Part shown: positions 48,285-64,000 of the stretch, one piece after another | How the letters are laid out: each line of letters starts with the position of its first letter | Position numbering within the stretch: position 1 is the stretch's first letter | DNA from: Apricaphanius iberus | Lineage: Eukaryota; Chordata; Actinopteri; Cyprinodontiformes; Aphaniidae | Assembly: GCA_028564705.1 (NCBI GenBank) | Contig: JAPXFQ010002841.1 | Location: 706,001-770,000 of the forward strand | Length of the DNA: 64,000 bases | Reading direction: 5' to 3' | Notes under the pieces: generated by a model | The model's database searches: none | Told to the model about the DNA's origin: nothing | What the model saw: the letters and a program-made list of their open reading frames with translations, nothing else | Translations under genes and position numbers: made by a program

Positions 48285-49828
48285 TAAGAAAAAATAAAAC
48301 TGTAATTACTCTTAAAATCATTGTGTCAAAGACATTTTTTTTCCTCTTTGTTAAGTATTTTAACTAATTATTAGTAAAAATATGAATTAATTTAGCATTT
48401 TTTGTTCTTCTGTCCATTGGAGGAAGCAAACTATGATACATGATAAGTTTTGATGCCTTAATCAACACCAACCCCAGCATATAAATCGATACACGATTGG
48501 AACAAAGGATAACTGCCTATTTTGTGCCTGAAAACATTATATGCCAGTCTTTTTTATTATTATAATTTTTTATATATTATAGGTAGGACTAATTAACCAG
48601 TTAAGAGAATTAAAGAGAAAACTGCTAAAGATATCAGATTGATAAAATATGATATAAATATTCTTTACTCTCCCACAATGGGGATGTTTAGGTGTCACAG
48701 CATGCAGATTCACACAAACGTTAAAAAAATTTATAAGATACAAAACAATAAACTGACAACTTTTCCTAAAAAAAAATAGTATTCAACATCAAATGGCTGA
48801 GTACACAAGCAGGTGCATGTCATGAATTGTTGAAGCGAGGGATTGCCTGGTGTGTTTCTGCAGGTGTGTCAGGGCAAACTATGCAGAGCAGCATTCCACA
48901 TAGCAGACTTTTCCACTGTCTATATAATAACCGCCTCATTAGCAGGCTTCAAATGGAGAGCTGGACAAAACGTTCACGTGTTTCGGACACACGCGTGTAG
49001 CGTACTTTTGTTTAGTCAAATTAGGTTCTATGAATAGGCATGAAGGTTTCCCTGAAAAGCTTACGGTGTGCTGAGAATAGAGCGAGTGGCTGAAAGATAG
49101 GGGTGGGGATGAAAACGTCACAGATCTCAACGTCTGCCAACAAAAGTTGGCAAAGAGTTAGACCAATTCTTGTTCAATGTTCGGCTGACCTGGCCGGCAA
49201 ATACATTTTATTTTGTTATGTCACTCTTTCTTTTTGATAGATTTCTCATTCAGGCTCCTCTCACATGGCTCAGAGTACAGGATAAGCCAAGAGGAGACTA
49301 ATCCTATCTGATTTAACTATGTTTGTGAAGAGAGATTGACTTGGGATTCAAATGTGAGCAGGCTTTTTAAACAGTACATATATGCAAGCCGACCTTTCTT
49401 TAGTCAAACTGAATGGAATAAGAAGTTACAAGTTTGTATTAAGAAACTAGGAATAAACTGCATTTTCTTAGTGAAGTTCTTGCGCTGCATTATCCTTAAT
49501 GCCTCATTAGATTTCAAAGTGTTTTAGGGGGATCAATCTCACCAGACTTTCAATATGCGACACAAATAAATCTATATACCTCTATTATTATTATTATTAG
49601 TAGTAGTAATAGTAGTAGTAGTATTACCTTGCAAGGTATTCTAACATTTTGAACTTACTCACATTTTGTGGCCTTAAAAAATAGAAAATTCAATAGCTTT
49701 TATGTCACACACACAAACACAAAGGAGCTGATAATCATAAACTGGATGGAAAATATGCAATTTTATTTAGATCGTGTAAGAGCTGGCTTTCACAGCAGTT
49801 ACAGCTGCAGGTCTTTACGTCTCTACCA

Positions 49829-51463
49829 GGGTCTTGTTTCAGAAAGCAGATTTGACAAACTGAGTCAAAACCTGAACTCAAGGTTGTCCAACTCTTAGTT
49901 GTCAAACTCAGAGTTTTTGTGTTTCAGAACAGGTGTTAAGAATTAGTTCAATCAACTCTGATGCAAAGTTATCCTGAGGTACACTTGTGCATGAAGACAT
50001 AAAAAGCCCTCATCAATGGGAGACAGAAAATATGATTCACCATGGCACAAGATTAGCTCCTTCTCCCCAAGGGAGTTTGAAATAATACTGACTGTATATG
50101 TAAAAAAATTTGCATATTTTTGAAAAATCTTTTGTCTGTATGCCACTCACTATCCTGCTCAATTTTGTTAATAGCCGGATGGTGAAGCACTAAATTGGAA
50201 GTAGTTGGATTCAGTCCAGTACAACAGCAAAGGCTCAAGGGAAATGTATACACTGATAAAATATGACAGTTAGTGGTCTTACAAAGTGTACTTAGGCAAA
50301 TATGTGCACAAATTACTCTACATGCTCCTTGTAATAGTCATGAGTTTGGACTATATGAGCTCTTATATACAATAGGCCTTTTTTTAAAGCAGTATCAGTT
50401 ATAGTAAAATAACTGTTATCACAAAGGAAACTGTCTCAAAATAAATTTCTATATAGGGCATTACCTGGTGGGTTAAAATAAACGGTTTGGGGGGCAACCT
50501 TTTGTAATTCTGTCAAAACCATATACTGTAAAAAAGAAGTCAAAACCCAGCCATAATTGCCATCATTTAATATTGTCTATATGAAAGCTATACCTAAACG
50601 CCTGCTATAACTGCATGTCTCAAAATGTGAGTTTTCTGGGTATGATCAAAGATGGCCTCCAGTATAGCCAACAGAATGAATGTTGAGGCCCACAAAACAG
50701 GACACCGCTCACAGAGGCTGAAGAGTTAGCCCTAACTCTAACCAGTGGGTGACCTATAGCTGATGGGCGCTCATCGGACCCAGCCACACCTCAGGACATA
50801 AGGACCTACATAACAGTCAAGTTATTGAAATAAATGGCATATGTTAGATGTAATAGCTACAGTATTAGGCTACAGTCCTCTGTAATTGGCTGCTGTTGCA
50901 CTCAGATATCAATCTGTCCCAAGGTGACTCGGAGTCAGAAAAATTGTAATAGGACATGCACTGTACTTAAAAAAAAAAAGAAAAGTAAATTGGGGCACTA
51001 TTCTTGTTAATAATCAGCTGACTAATCTTCTACCAGTTACTGATGATGTAATCGGCCTTGTGGAAACCTGTGCTATAACAGACTTCCATGCTGTCGTAAG
51101 TAGCTACACTTAATATTCCACAGAGTTTTTATAATGGGTAGAATATAATATGAAAATCCTTTCTTTAGGGAGAATTCTGCTGAGTATCTGCACTTCCCCA
51201 TCAACAGACTCTTCAACAAATGAACACACCATGTCTACCATTGCTTTCAGACTGCAGACTTCAACTTAAGAGCAGGAGAAACTCAGAGTTATTTTAAGCA
51301 AACCTGCCAGCGAGCAGGTTAGGTTCATGGACTGTGTTGCCCGGGTAACTGAGTCAGAATTATGCTGAACTGGCTTTGAGAAACGGAAAAACCCGAGTTT
51401 CCTTCATTGCAGGCTAAACTAACACAGGTTTTTCACTAAAGCTGCTTTGTGAAACAGATCCCA
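49829..51463. mobile_element. Harbinger-like element, non-autonomous, about 1.6 kb
   Basis: GGGTCTTGTTTCAGAAAGCAG at 49829 is inverted at the right end (GCTGCTTTGTGAAACAGATCCC). Inside, 50050-50110 encodes KISSFSPREFEIILTVY, resembling the start of the Myb/SANT-like protein that accompanies Harbinger transposases, but it is soon closed by stops. No transposase domain seen. The family is an inference from the end sequence and this fragment. Confidence 0.6.
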
Positions 51464-54409
51464 GCCGTGGACTTCTAGAGGTTGATTTTGTTGTCGTAAA
51501 CCTGCGCTTTGTTAAAGGTCTTTTGCAGCCTCTAAGTGATTTTCTTCCAACACTGTCCTGCATTTACCTCCATCCATCTTCCCATCAAGTCTGACCAGTT
51601 TTCCTGTCCCTGTTGAAAAAAGAAGCATCCCCACAGGTGGAGGCTGCCACCACCATGTCTAATGCTAGATGGTGTATACGCAATGTTTTTATATAAATAT
51701 GTTATATACCATATTGGATGTCAGACAAATATGTAGAAGTTTGGTATCAAAACACTTTTTTTCCCCACACGTTAATAGATTCTCCCAGCTTGTGGATCTT
51801 TGCAGCTCCCCCAGGCTGCCTCTATAAATAATGCACTCCTTGCTCAGGTGCATTCAGGCTGAAATTACATGACAAACAGGTGAACTATCTGCTAATTTGG
51901 TGATTTCAGATGGGAGTTGCTTGGAGTGCATTTTATTAAGGGGTATGAGAGTAAGGTGTGGGGGGTACTTTAGAGTGTTATTTGTAAAAGAAAAAAGTAT
52001 ATCATTTTCATTTCACTTTACAATTATGCACTATTTTGTGTCGGTCAAATAAATAATACTGTATATTAATAATGTGGTTAGGTGAGGACATACTGTATGA
52101 GCAATGGCCTAAAATAGATGCAAACTTAACAGATCAACAACACCCATATGTGAGTGAACGCATTAAAGAGGAAGAACGTACTGCAACGGTTGAATGTCCT
52201 GCCAGTCTCAGTATATCATTTGGACGCAGACCCTCTTTCAGCCAGCAGAGGTCAGGAGAGCTCTATTTTGCATTTATCCCGGGGTTTTATCGTAGTGTAA
52301 AGTTTTTTTTTTATGAGCTCTGTCCCACAGAAGGCCCACAGCAATGAATGTTCTTTATAATGTGATTAGCACTGCTGGCCTCTGATTTAGAAGGACATTA
52401 AAGCGTATCAACATTAACTACCACAGCTTGCTTTGATGTAATCACCCAGTTAGGGACATTTTTAGGACCCTTAGGTCAAACTTAACAACCACTGGTTGTC
52501 AACCAGAGTAATTCTTTGTCATCCAGAGGTAGTCTATTACTAATAGAGTTACTGGCATTGGGTGAACAGATTAAAACACAAATGAGAGCACCAATTCATA
52601 AAAAAGTTAATGAAATAAAAATGGTTCCGTTGCCAGTGACAAGTGTATCTTTATCTCCCACTGTTTATTTTCCAAGAAATGTAAGAAAATATGTCAGCAG
52701 CTAAAATCAAGAGAAACTGACAGCGTTCCCTTGCCATCAAACGCTGCACATATCTCTCGCACATTATATAACTGAGCAGAGCTTGTCACACATAAGTGAG
52801 TGAGGCACGGCAACGCTAAATCTGTTACAAAGGCAGTGATGTATGTGAGTCATGAAAAGTAACATTTTTTTATTTTTTTTTGCTGAACTTAGAAGCTCCA
52901 GAGAAACGCATGGGCAAGCTACATAGTGTTTTCCCCAGGAACAACCTGTGCAATGCAGAAAAGTTCAAAAAGCAGACAGGATTCTGTTTATAGGCCCGCA
53001 GAGATTTCCAGGTGGAGCAGAAAATAGAACACAAATGCAGAGTGTAAAATGGGATAATGTGTAACACCCACCCATACTGCTGGGTTATTAGAATCATCTT
53101 TTCATTTGCAAATGGAATCAAGTCCAATAAATGGCCTGACAGAAAGGGCCTAAAAACGAATATATTTGTTTCTTACATTACAGGTTCTATTTTTTGGCGA
53201 ATCACCAATATTTGTAAAAGTATCGATGGATGGATGGATTCATACATTGAGATACATAATTAATTATATATATTTTTTCCATTAATATTTCTTTCTTTGT
53301 CCCATACTTAATCACACCTGGAAAATATCTAAATCAAACACTAGATTTTTCCAAGACTTTTCAAGAAGGCAGACCAAAATGAGCTCAATTTGTACACGTT
53401 AAGAACTAAGAATACAAATGAGTGAAATCCCCCTCCAGGTTTCGCAGAATTATTTTCTCAAGCCCCTCAGTGGCCTTGCCTGTTGTGGGTTTTATATCCG
53501 TGCTCGAGCGTTTCTGTAAAGCCACAGAGGAGGCAAAAATAGAAAACAATGTTATAGGAACAATACAACACATGAAGAAAAGAGGATAAAAGGACATTTA
53601 GAGTCATGTGTTTAGTAGGTTTTTACAGTACAAATTTACAGATTAGAAACTTTGCTTTCAACTAAACTAAGTTCTGTCTATTTGTGCTTTTGTTGCAGGG
53701 AAGTTAAAGTCTTTAGCCCACCTTACTTTTTCCACTGTGGCCCACTTCCTGTGACACACAGATGCACACATAAACACAGACCTGCTTGTGGTTTTTATGC
53801 TTTTTGAAACATTGCCCCAGACAGGATGAAATATTACCGTTACTCTAGCAGCGAAGCTTGTTTTGTTGGTAATAAACACTAAAGACTGAAACACTGAAAG
53901 AGGAAAAGAAACAAAACTTGTTTTTTCTCTCCGTTAAAATAGGAAACAAAAGGTTATTGTAAATGTTTTGTTTTTTGTCTAAGAAAACAAACCCAGAATG
54001 TACGGTAAACAGAAGTTTTATCACATTCTGTTGGATTGTGTTTCCAAGTAGCACCACATGATGCTAAACCTTAAACATTGTTGGAAACCATGTCACATGG
54101 TGTGTATAAATTTGATTGAATGATTATAAAACCCTTTTTCAGTGATTCATTCTCCCCATGACACAGGAAGTGATGTAATTACATCAACTGAGCCTTAATA
54201 AAAGGGAGAAAAGTAAGAGAAGAGCCACGTGGGCAAGACAAAGAAACAACCACCTACAGACTGTTACACTCCAGAAACAATAAACCTTTAAAAAAAGATA
54301 ATCAACCACTCAGTTCATACTGCGTTCATTTTTCCACACTTTTTTCACATCTCAACAACAAACTTCAACGTTTTTTAATGATTAAAAACAGGTTTTGATG
54401 CGTTTTACA

Positions 54410-54820
54410 AAATAAAATCTGAAAAGTGTGGCATGCATTGCTTTTATTTAGCCCCTGCTAACTTGACAGGCTGGGTCAAGGACAGTATTAATCAGAGAGG
54501 TAGCTAAGAGGCCCATTGTAACTCTGGATGAGCTGCAGAGATCAAGTGCTCAGGAGGGAGAATCTGTTGACAAGAGAATTGTAAGTCATGCACAGATCTG
54601 GTGGTTATGGAAGAATGGCAAGAAGAAAGTAATACAGTAGGGGGCACAGCAAATATTCAGAGGAGGGTGTTCTGGTCTAAAATAGAATATGTCAGAAAAC
54701 CTTCTCCCAGGATGTTCATATGTTATCATGGTGCAGTCAATGTCCAAAACTTAACTCCAACTAAGGGTCCGTGGCAGGACTTAAAAACTGTTGTTCATTA
54801 TCTAATCTGATTTAGCTTGA
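54410..54820 (+). mobile_element. Tc1-like transposase relic
   Basis: GAAAAGTGTGGCATGCATTG is the subterminal region of a Tc1 family. It is followed by VTLDELQSSSAQEGESV, then decayed GLYGRVARRK-like and KKVLWSDE-like blocks (GTGTTCTGGTC at 54669). Frameshifts and deletions make it inactive. Confidence 0.7.
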
Positions 54821-55915
54821 GCCTTTTTGCAGACAAGAAAGAGCAGAAATATTAGCATCTGCTAAGCAGGTAGAATAAATTTCTGTTGACATCACAATTC
54901 TGTTTTTTTTGTTGGTCTAAAACATAAAAGCTAAATCACAATACAACGCATTTCTAGTTATAGTAGGACTCAATGTAAGAATGTTTTGAGCTTTGAATTT
55001 TAAGATCTAAAACGCATCTCCCTTTAATAATTATCAGCAATCACACAAGAGACGGAAAAAAACAGGAAGTGGCAACAGCATTTTGTTTTTTGTTTTTTCA
55101 TTTTTAGCTGAAAGCAAGTTCCACTTCCTTTTTTCAATCACTACATCCAGCTCTCTTTCCTTCCTCTTCCAATCCTTCTTACAGCTGAGTCAAATAGCCA
55201 GCTGACAGGGGATTTCCTGGACAGATCATTCCACAGAAGCCACAGCGATAGCCTCCCTCCCTATCCGCTTTGGCTACTTTTCCTCCAAAGTGTTGGGAAA
55301 AATCAATACAAAAGATTCCTGGCTCCTCTTTATGTGCACCTCAGCCTTATGACTTCAATCTTGCTGCATGCTGAAAAATGCATGGAATCTTAGTTCCACT
55401 GTGTGCTGTAAATGTTTCCCTTAAACAACTTTGATTTTTCTTGCTGACGATGTTGGATAACTGGACACATGTTGCACATTTGAACTTGGTTAATTAAAGT
55501 TTTTCCTCCATACATGTGTCTGGTCAAACTTCCTTTGCTAAATGATCAGCCATCAGAGCGCTAATCTATTTATTTTACTGAAAGCAGTGTGATAATGGTG
55601 TGAAGAGAGAAGAGGGTCACAGAGGAAATGACTTCACGAGGAGACATGTTGCTTAAAAGACAACATAAGAACATGTTTTCTCTGTCTTTCTGGTTTCCAT
55701 AAAGCTGCAGATGAAAAGAACAATGCATTTTTACATGCTGGCAGCCTCCACTTGCCAATTTTGCAATCATGGCGCTTATGTATGATGGTCCACATTTCTC
55801 AGAGATGTCTGCTGTGTATCTCACCTTCTTAACTTCAGCTCGTTTAAGACTGCAACTCCCACTCAGGCTGGGTTTCAACGGATGGCTCTCAAAACACCAG
55901 AGTCAAGATTAGTAG

Positions 55916-56133
55916 CTAACCCAGGGGTGTCCAGTAGCCATTTGTGGCCCTTGCCTTCCAGCATAAGGGCACCACAAGATGAGGAATCAGGTTGTCTCTA
56001 AGAGCAAATGTGGAGGCTTGAGAAGCACACACATACTATGACTTTCGTGACAACCTTCTCACTCTCCGCCGGACTACTTTCAATTTGAAAACTTTGGCCC
56101 ACATGGCAAAAACTTTGGACACCACTGGGTTAG
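55916..56133. mobile_element. Short MITE, about 218 bp
   Basis: CTAACCCAGGGGTGTCCA at the left is inverted at the right (TGGACACCACTGGGTTAG) with one mismatch in 18. The CAGGGGTGTCC core is typical of hAT ends. The interior is non-coding. Confidence 0.75.
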
Positions 56134-56887
56134 GCCATTTCAATACACAAGTCTTCTTCCCATTCAGCCATTCATTCGTTGATTTGGATGTGTGCTTGTT
56201 CTCCCTGTCACGCTGAAAAATAAAACCCACCTGCATTTTCAGCTCAAGGTTTTTGGCATCAGAATCTTATATCTGACACAGCTGTTCTAAGATCCTGAAA
56301 AGTATGGGCAGAAAACTAAACTGTGTTGTAGAAGATCAAATACTGCTTTATATAAGTGAATCAGTTTGCTGTCTCTCTACACTGAAATGAACCAACAATA
56401 AAACTTAGATGCTTTTATCTTGGTAAATAGGCAGGTTTGTGAATTTTTCAAAGTATTCACATAATATACCCAGTGTCTATCTGGTTTACCAGTAAAATTG
56501 CGATTTACTGGTATTTATGGTGGATTTTATTTTACTTGCAAGGTGGCACGTAATTAAATGAATAGTTCAGATTTTAAAATGTAGGTTCAGTTAAAGGTTT
56601 ATGGTCAGAACAAAAAATAAATATTTGCCTTCTTGCCTGGGCTTTATAGTCTTACTTGCCAGTCAGTTTATCGGTTTGGCTCTTTTAACAATCCAGATGT
56701 TCACTTCGCTTCACCATTACATAGTGAACTACCCTCTCATCTCAATAAAAATACGAAGCGAACTGTCTACTCCTGGTAAGATATCAACTGCTCATAACCT
56801 CTCAACAGATCTCAATTTCTAAATAGTGTGCAGTATCACAATGAACTTAATCAAATTGGGTCATTTCCAGACCAGAACTATCTAGAG

Positions 56888-57119
56888 CAGGTGTCTGCAA
56901 AGTACTAGTGATGTCTTTGATGTACTATTCTTTGGGTGGAAACTTTGTTCTTTTTTGCATCAATTTTCACAAATACATTGCCTTAAATGCTTTTCTTTTT
57001 TTTTCATAACCTGTAGATATTAATCAAACGTTTGAAGTTGTATTTTGTTAAAGGGTTGCATAACATTTCAGCTTTAGAGCAAAAATTGCTCTTTGAATTA
57101 TAATGGTTGCAGACCGCTG
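56888..57119. mobile_element. Short hAT MITE with target duplication, 232 bp
   Basis: CAGGTGTCTGCAA at the left and, inverted, CAGCGGTCTGCAA at the right. The flanking octamers ATCTAGAG (56880-56887) and GTCTAGAG (57120-57127) match at 7 of 8 positions. Confidence 0.8.
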
Positions 57120-57481
57120 GTCTAGAGCAACATAACTCCTGCTAAAAGGCCACCCAGGAGTCCAAGTACATTCAGCAGCCAGTAAAACCATTGGGACCAC
57201 CATGTACTTACCAATTCATGAACGCACATTGTTGGTATCACATCTGAAATCTGAAAAAAAACAGGAAAATGTTCTTTACTCTAAATGGGAACAGGGTCGC
57301 TGAAACTAGTAGATTTGAAAGGAAAAGTGTTTGAGATCACATGTACCTCAATGGTGGGAAACTAAACATAGCTTGCAAGATGACATAATGGCAAACCATG
57401 GACAGACACATGCATGCATTTGTATAACACAAATATAACACACAGGAAGTGCCTCCCACTCCTTGCCTCCCCCGCCCCCCC

Positions 57482-57491
<10 letters not shown>

Positions 57492-57564
<73 letters not shown>
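57492..57564 (+). repeat. (CT)n microsatellite, about 73 bp
   Basis: Uninterrupted CT dinucleotides preceded by a run of C. It lies about 300 bp upstream of the grap start codon. It creates spurious long ORFs on both strands (Ser-Leu and Arg-Glu repeats). Confidence 0.97.
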
Positions 57565-57566
<2 letters not shown>

Positions 57567-57589
57567 AGTGTTACTCATGACAGTGTGTT

Positions 57590-62920
<5,331 letters not shown>

Positions 62921-63097
62921 TACAATGGGGAAATAGTTATTTGACCACTTGCTGATTTTATATGGTTGTCTAATGACAAAGACATGAAAAGTCTCAGAAC
63001 AGTATCATTTTAATGGTAGGTTTATTTTAACAGTGACAGATAGCAGTTCAAAAAGAAAATAGAAAAAAAATGACTTTAAATAAAAGATAGAAATTGA
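62921..63097 (+). mobile_element. Tc1-like transposon end, truncated
   Basis: ACAATGGGGAAATAGTTATTTGACC followed by TTTTAATGGTAGGTTTATTTTAACAGTGA is the left terminal region of a widespread Tc1/mariner family (consensus with ...AAATAAGTATTTGATCCC). It runs directly into the next repeat at 63.1 kb. Confidence 0.75.
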
Positions 63098-63535
63098 TTG
63101 GCATGGGAGCACAGTGGCGTAGCTCACCTCACAGCTAGAAGGTCCTGGGTTCGATTCCCGCCGGGGACGCTGTGGGTGCTGATGGTGTGTCTGTTCCTCC
63201 CTGTCATCAGCACCCACACCCTGGGTGGGGTTGGCGAAAGGGCCTTTCTGTGTGGAGTTTGCATTTTCTCCCCGTGTTCCCTTGAGTAGCCAATGTGAGC
63301 TACTCCCTCAAAAACATGTACTAGTTCTGGGCTGTACACTGCCCCCTCCTGGCTGACCGGGGTGCCTTGAGGATTGTGGAGGATCCGGCTGGAATAACGT
63401 GATCCTTGCACGCGCTACGTCCAGCTGGTGAATCTTCACCCCCTAAGGTGAAAAGAAGGGTTTATCACTCCTCAAAGCATGAAGGAGGCTTGAGTCTAGT
63501 GTAGGGCCCTCCTGGGGTTGGCGGAGGGAGAGCAA
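63098..63535 (+). repeat. tRNA-promoter-like dispersed repeat (possible SINE)
   Basis: TGGCGTAGCTCA near 63115 resembles a Pol III A box and GGTTCGATTCC near 63149 is an excellent B box, about 33 bp apart. The block TGTGTGGAGTTTGCATTTTC follows, as in many fish repeats. A degenerate relative is at 4.76 kb. The body (to about 63535) has no coding content. A SINE is likely, but a tRNA-like box inside a DNA-transposon repeat is also possible. Confidence 0.55.
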
Positions 63536-63552
63536 TGCCCAGGACTAGACTT

Positions 63553-64000
63553 AGGCTACGTCCACACTAAGCCGGATAAGGTTATACGGGGAGTTAGACG
63601 CCTAATGTTATCCACTCAACACGAGCATTTACGCCCCGTTTACGGTCCGTTTAAGGTCCCATGATTGCGCAATCCAATGCCTACCTATGCATGTACTGGG
63701 CATGCGCGGGGAAAAACAAAAAGAAAACAGATTGATGCGTGTAATCTATGTTGCTGTCGGCGCCTCCTGTGTCGCCTTCTCATCCGCAAGTAGGTTAGGG
63801 TTAACTTTGCAAACGTCTGAATTTGCAAAAGAAGAAGTAGCATAGCGAGACTCGTCTCCATCTTTGCTGTTGTCATTATATGCTGTCGCGTTGTTGTCAT
63901 CAATTTAGGACGCAGCATTTGATTGACGTTGCTGCTCTGATTTAGCCGGGGACCGGATAAGTTGCGTCCAGACGTGCTCATTTAGCCGTTGAGATAACAG
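63553..64000. mobile_element. Edge of a DNA transposon running off the window
   Basis: GGCTACGTCCACACTAAGCCGG is a terminal sequence of the kind shared by fish MITEs (CGTCCACAC...AGCCGG). GACCGGATAAGTTGCGTCCAGACGTG at about 63950-63975 resembles a second copy of these blocks. The other end is not in the window, so family and length are open. Confidence 0.45.

Overview
The window looks like nuclear DNA of a teleost fish. The genes are interrupted by GT-AG introns, the DNA is AT-rich, and it is crowded with DNA-transposon families typical of fish genomes (hAT, Tc1/mariner, piggyBac and Harbinger), plus one non-LTR retrotransposon. No bacterial or viral gene cluster, CRISPR array, rRNA gene or canonical tRNA gene was seen.

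Three protein-coding genes are recognised from split exons. b9d1 (+ strand, 8358-10787, seven coding exons, 210 aa) encodes the ciliary transition-zone protein B9D1. epn2 (- strand, coding 35485 down to 17740, nine coding exons that join in phase into 575 aa, plus a non-coding first exon near 46.2-46.4 kb) encodes the endocytic adaptor epsin-2. The first coding exon of grap (+ strand, 57859-57936) encodes the start of the N-terminal SH3 domain of the GRB2-related adaptor; the rest lies beyond the right edge. The order GRAP-EPN2-B9D1 matches human 17p11.2, which supports calling the epsin epn2 rather than epn1 or epn3. b9d1 and epn2 are convergent; epn2 and grap are divergent across an 11 kb intergenic interval.

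Layout: 1-5.7 kb is mostly non-coding, with a possible tiny two-exon gene at 2.7-3.1 kb and a Tc1 relic at 4.3-4.6 kb. 5.7-7.85 kb is an internally deleted LINE ending in an ATGG tail. 8.26-11.2 kb is b9d1, preceded by an RFX-type X-box. 12.3-13.6 kb is a pile of Tc1 and Harbinger fragments between the convergent genes. 13.7-46.4 kb is epn2, with a probable 4 kb 3'UTR and introns holding a full piggyBac copy, a piggyBac nested in a hAT element, and several MITEs. 46.4-57.6 kb is intergenic, with a long foldback repeat, a Harbinger-like element, a Tc1 relic and two short MITEs. 57.6-64 kb is the start of grap and its first intron, ending in a Tc1 end, a tRNA-promoter-like repeat and the edge of another transposon.

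The three genes act in different processes (ciliary gate, clathrin endocytosis, tyrosine-kinase signalling); their adjacency is inherited synteny, not a functional operon. I found no convincing new biological system. The best leads are the X-box at b9d1, the nested and precisely bounded transposons, the long inverted repeat at 47-48 kb, an intron-bearing decayed piggyBac transposase, and the unconfirmed small gene.
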